38,568 nt of DNA from Streptosporangiaceae bacterium. Lineage in GTDB: Bacteria; Actinomycetota; Actinomycetes; Streptosporangiales; Streptosporangiaceae. Below the pieces are notes generated by a model, which saw only the letters and a program-made list of their open reading frames with translations, did not search any database and was not told where the DNA came from. Shown piece by piece: positions 35,354-38,568 of the stretch (its first letter is position 1; every line of letters starts with the position of its first letter). The position numbers and the translations under genes are program-made. The DNA lies in contig JAOPYK010000157.1 in the NCBI GenBank assembly GCA_025964695.1, positions 1 to 38,568 on the forward strand, given 5' to 3'.

Positions 35354-37101
35354 AGCAGCCCCTCCGGGATGTCGACGACGCGCGAACGCAGCCACTCACC
35401 GAGGCCCTTGCCCTGCGGATCAAATCTCGTCGAGGCGGACACCCCCTCCTGCAACAGGCCCTCGATCACGAAGTTGACCGCTCTGAGGCGGGGCAGCAGA
35501 TGCCGGGTCACGACCAGCTCCCTGGTTTCGGGAAGCAGCCGCTTGACCCGTTCCTCGGTGAGGAAGTGCGCCAGCCACCGCCATTGCTCGTCCGTCCGGG
35601 CCCAGACCCCGATGTTGGCGTCGCCGCCCTTGTCCCCGCTGCGCGCACCGGCCACAGCGCCCAGGGGGGCTCTGCGGGTCGGCGCGTCCGGGCGGTACGG
35701 TTGCGGGCTCGACGGCTCCGGACCGCGCGACTCCGGGCTCTGCGGCCTCGCTTCGTGGGGGTCGGAGGCCGGGCCCTGTGGGGGGATGGCGACTCTCGTG
35801 CCGTCGGGCAGGACGGCGGCGTGGGCGAGTTCATGGGCGGGCACGAAAGCCGGGGTATAGACGCCGTACGGGGTGCCGTCGCCGGGCGGGGTGGTCATCG
35901 TGAAGCCGGGGTAGCCGGCCAGGGCCAGCTCTACCGCCGCACCGCTGAAGGCCCGGCCGACCACGCTCCGCTCGGGGTCCTTGACCGAGCAGCGCAGCAG
36001 AGCGCTCGCCTCCTGCTCGGTGACGGCGTCCTCGCGGTCGGTGCGCGCGAGACTCCACTCAAGGTGCCGCGGCCGGTCCGCGAGCCCCTGTTCCAGCTGC
36101 GCCTTGACCCACCCGGCCTTGGCGTCGATGCCGAGGCCGGTCAGCACGAACGTCATCTCGTTCCGGAAGCCGCCCAGATGATTGAGGCAGACCTTGGTGG
36201 TCGCGGGCGGCGGCTCACCCTTCACGCCGCTGATCCGCACCCGGTCTCGGTCCTCCTGGGCCAGCTCGATCGTGTCGAAGCGGCTGGTGACATCGGGTCC
36301 GAGGTAGCGCGGGCCGCCGATCTCGTACAGCAGCTGTGCGGTGACGGTCTCGGTCGTGACCGCGCCACCGGTGCCGTCGTGTTTGGTGATGACACTGGAG
36401 CCGTCCGGGTCGATCTCCGCGATCGGAAAGCCAAGCGCCTTTACATTGTAGATTTCTTGAAAGAAAGCGAAGTTGCCCCCGGTGGCCTGTGCGCCGCACT
36501 CGAGCACGTGCCCGGCGACGGTGGCGCCGGCGAGCGCGTCCCAGTCGTCGCGCGCCCAGCCGAAATGGGCCGCGGCGGGGCCGGTGACCAGCGACGCGTC
36601 GGTCACCCGGCCGGTGACCACCACGTCGGCGCCGCTCCGCAGGCACTCGGCGATGCCCCAGGCCCCGAGGTAGGCGTTGGCGGTGAGGGGGCGCCCGTAC
36701 GGGCCGTCCGCGAGCGCCAGTTCGTCGGCGCGCGACAGCAGGTCGTCACCCTCGACGTGGGCGATCGTCATGTCCAGGCCCAGGGTCCGCGCGAGCTCCC
36801 GCAGCCGGTCCGCCAGCCCCTGCGGGTTGAGACCTCCGGCGTTGGTCACGATCTTGGTACCCCGTTCCTGGGCCAGGCCCAGGCAGTCCTCCATCTGGCG
36901 CAGGAAGGTCGTGGCATATCCGCCGGCCGGATCCTTCATCCGGCTCCGGCCGAGAATGAGCATTGTCAGCTCGGCGAGATAGTCGCCGGTGAGGACATCG
37001 AGCGGACCGCCCTCCAGCATCTCCCGGACGGCGGTGAAGCGATCACCGTAGAAGCCCGACGCGTTGCCGATCCGCAACGGCGCCGTTCGGTCTGATCCCA
37101 T
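35350..37101 (-). CDS. Acyclic terpene utilisation AtuA-family protein (DUF1446)
   Basis: A 583-aa protein. Residues 1-430 are the AtuA/DUF1446 domain (RIGNASGFYGDRFTAVREML, KIVTNAGGLNPQGLADRL, VVVTGRVTDASLVTGPAAAH, NFAFFQEIYNVKALGFPIAE). A Pro/Ser-rich linker of ~45 residues (about 436-480) separates it from a C-terminal domain (GARSGDKGGDANIGVWARTD ... LRAVNFVIEGLL). AtuA is required for citronellol/geraniol catabolism in Pseudomonas, but its reaction is unknown. Here it heads an operon with carboxylase beta, alpha and an acyl-CoA dehydrogenase. A short GC-poor island lies in the FFQEIYNVK region. A TetR gene diverges from it. Confidence 0.85.
   Translation of the reverse strand: MGSDRTAPLRIGNASGFYGDRFTAVREMLEGGPLDVLTGDYLAELTMLILGRSRMKDPAGGYATTFLRQMEDCLGLAQERGTKIVTNAGGLNPQGLADRLRELARTLGLDMTIAHVEGDDLLSRADELALADGPYGRPLTANAYLGAWGIAECLRSGADVVVTGRVTDASLVTGPAAAHFGWARDDWDALAGATVAGHVLECGAQATGGNFAFFQEIYNVKALGFPIAEIDPDGSSVITKHDGTGGAVTTETVTAQLLYEIGGPRYLGPDVTSRFDTIELAQEDRDRVRISGVKGEPPPATTKVCLNHLGGFRNEMTFVLTGLGIDAKAGWVKAQLEQGLADRPRHLEWSLARTDREDAVTEQEASALLRCSVKDPERSVVGRAFSGAAVELALAGYPGFTMTTPPGDGTPYGVYTPAFVPAHELAHAAVLPDGTRVAIPPQGPASDPHEARPQSPESRGPEPSSPQPYRPDAPTRRAPLGAVAGARSGDKGGDANIGVWARTDEQWRWLAHFLTEERVKRLLPETRELVVTRHLLPRLRAVNFVIEGLLQEGVSASTRFDPQGKGLGEWLRSRVVDIPEGLL
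36453..36466. other. AT-rich 6-2-6 palindrome inside atuA
   Basis: TTTCTT-GA-AAGAAA, set in an AT-rich stretch (about 36438-36472) that breaks the otherwise GC-rich codon use of the gene. It might be an internal binding site or pausing element. Confidence 0.3.
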
Positions 37102-37130
37102 GCGAGCACCCTGTCAGGCCGGCAAGAATA

Positions 37131-37148
37131 AATCAATCGCGCTTGATT
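37131..37148. promoter_or_regulatory. TetR-type operator between atuA and tetR
   Basis: AATCAA-TCGCGC-TTGATT, an 18-bp dyad in which 16 positions pair (perfect CGCG core and six-base arms). It is 30 bp from the atuA start and 37 bp from the tetR start, right where both promoters must be. Confidence 0.75.
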
Positions 37149-37184
37149 GTTTTCTTGGTCAGTGGATGCTTGACTGGTGGCCTC

Positions 37185-37799
37185 ATGACAGCACAGGCAT
37201 CCTTGCGCGAACCTCAGCAGGACCGCAGCCGCGCCACCCGGCAGCGGCTGCTCGAGGCCGCCATCGGATGTCTCGCCTCGGTGGGCTGGGGCGGTACCAC
37301 CGTCGCGGTGGTGGCCGAACGGGCCGGGGTCTCCCGGGGAGCCGCGCAGCACCACTTCCGCACCCGCGAGGAACTGGTCACCGCGGCCGTCGAGTACGGC
37401 GCCGAGGTCCGGCTCGAACGGTTCCGGCAACAGCTCGGCCACCTGACCGTGCACCGGCTGTCCACGCTGGAGGTGCTGACTCTGCTCGCGGAGCTGTTCA
37501 CCAGCCCGCTGTTCCGGGCCTCCCTGCAGCTGTGGGTCGCGGCCAGCTCCGACCCCGAACTGCGCGACCGGGTGCTCCCCCTGGAGGCCCGGGTCGGCAG
37601 AGAGGCCCACCGAGCCACCGTCGAGATCCTCGGTGCCGACGAAAGCCGGCCCGGTGTACGGGAGAGCGTGCAGGCCACGCTGGACCTGGTCCGCGGACTC
37701 GGGCTCGCCGATCTGCTCACCGACGACTCGGCCCGGCGCAACCGGCTGCTCGCCCAGTGGGCCCGCCTCCTTGACAGTGCGCTCCAGCCGCCTTCCTGA
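37185..37799 (+). CDS. TetR-family repressor of the divergent atuA operon
   Basis: A 204-aa regulator. The TetR helix-turn-helix spans about residues 13-60 (RATRQRLLEAAIGCLASVGW then TTVAVVAERAGVSRGAAQHH and FRTREELVTAAV). The remainder is an all-helical ligand domain. I chose ATG 37185 because an upstream in-frame start (37143) would lie inside the operator dyad. Divergence from atuA with a shared palindrome makes repression of the atuA operon, relieved by an acyl-CoA intermediate, the likely job. A strong hairpin 75 bp after the stop ends the transcript. Confidence 0.87.
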   Translation: MTAQASLREPQQDRSRATRQRLLEAAIGCLASVGWGGTTVAVVAERAGVSRGAAQHHFRTREELVTAAVEYGAEVRLERFRQQLGHLTVHRLSTLEVLTLLAELFTSPLFRASLQLWVAASSDPELRDRVLPLEARVGREAHRATVEILGADESRPGVRESVQATLDLVRGLGLADLLTDDSARRNRLLAQWARLLDSALQPPS

Positions 37800-37873
37800 C
37801 CGGGAAGGAACCGCCGCCCTGCCGCCGCGGTGCGAGTGGGAGGACGGGGGTGTGGTGGGCGGGAATGGTGGTG

Positions 37874-37916
37874 AACGACGAACGGCCCCCACGGTGGGTG
37901 GGGGCCGTTCGTTGTT
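37874..37916. terminator. Bidirectional terminator between tetR and the rRNA operon
   Basis: A 19-bp stem with arms AACGACGAACGGCCCCCAC and GTGGGGGCCGTTCGTTGTT (one G/T position) and a 5-nt loop. It lies 7 bp past the 5S 3' end on the minus strand and 75 bp past tetR on the plus strand. Confidence 0.85.
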
Positions 37917-37923
37917 GGTGTGT

Positions 37924-38041
37924 GTCCGGCGGTGTCCTACTCTCCCACACAGTCTCCCGTGCAGTACCATCGGCGCTGGAGGGCTTAACTTCCGGGTTCG
38001 GGATGGGACCGGGTGTTTCCCCTCCGCCAAAACCACCGAAA
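37924..38041 (-). rRNA. rrf: 5S ribosomal RNA
   Basis: Read on the minus strand it begins GTTTCGGTGG or one base in, contains the conserved CCCGAACCCGGAAG and CGCCGATGGTACTGC segments and ends GGACACCGCCGGA. The 5' TTCGGTGGT and 3' ACCGCCGGA ends pair fully to form helix I. End positions are accurate to a base or two. Confidence 0.92.
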
Positions 38042-38209
38042 CGCCTCACTCCACCACCCCATGTCAGGGGCGCGGAAATCTGTTGGGTTCCAGAGCCTCA
38101 ACGGCCACGTATTCAATTATCACAGCCCCCACCAGCCGCCCCCGCCAAAGGGGGGCCGGCTGTTTTCTGGGAACCGCACAGGGACGCGAACATACACAGC
38201 AGTGACCAC
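38042..38209 (-). other. 23S-5S internal spacer
   Basis: No tRNA is visible. A strong hairpin with arms close to CAGCCG..CCCCC and GGGGG..CGGCTG at about 38128-38161 probably belongs to the rRNA processing stem. Confidence 0.7.

Positions 38210-38568
<359 letters not shown>

Noticed and set aside
37933-38209. Protein-coding frames across the 5S and spacer region
   Set aside because: They cross conserved rRNA sequence and are therefore spurious.

Overview
The window is 38.6 kb of very GC-rich DNA with dense, often 4-bp-overlapping (ATGA/GTGA) operons, frequent GTG starts, LCP/GuaB1/FadA6-IpdF family genes and an actinobacterial-type 23S-5S rRNA end. This is a high-GC actinomycete; my guess is the Streptosporangiales/Streptomyces side, but nothing read here fixes a genus.

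Region 1 (1-5534) is a glycan-assembly cluster: the 3' part of a glycosyltransferase/GmhB-type heptose-bisphosphate phosphatase fusion (open to the left edge), two GT9 heptosyltransferase-like genes, a further glycosyltransferase, and convergent to them two paralogous GT2 genes with four direct repeats in front. Two GT9 enzymes beside a GmhB domain suggest a heptose-containing surface glycan. Region 2 (5535-10941) holds a PYROXD2-type FAD oxidoreductase, a universal stress protein, a secreted PHB-depolymerase-like esterase and a LacI regulator.

Region 3 (10942-17457) is a LacI-controlled sugar operon: a YtfQ-like binding protein, a double ATPase, two separate permeases (the YtfQRT-YjfF galactofuranose transporter layout), a RbsD/FucU-type mutarotase and GalT. 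I read it as a galactofuranose uptake and use operon. It ends abruptly against a scar (17454-18945) containing the first 34 codons of an APC permease, a scrap of an SDR gene, an intact GntR regulator and a frameshifted TnpB-like pseudogene.

Region 4 (19095-27013) is a mostly housekeeping stretch: CPA1 Na+/H+ antiporter, LysR regulator, double-domain Lrp regulator, GuaB1 (IMPDH-like GMP reductase), an LCP-family protein and a small coupled membrane protein with an HEARH motif.

Region 5 (27052-37799) is acyl-CoA catabolism. A two-gene fadA6-ipdF operon (steroid CD-ring degradation) diverges from an enolase-superfamily gene across a sequence that fits the published KstR2 operator exactly. The enolase-like protein keeps its metal ligands but has lost both catalytic lysines. 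Next comes an atuA - carboxylase beta - carboxylase alpha - acyl-CoA dehydrogenase operon, divergent from a TetR gene with a near-palindromic operator between them.

The right end (37874-38568) is the tail of an rRNA operon on the minus strand: strong terminator, 5S rRNA, spacer and the 3' end of 23S rRNA.
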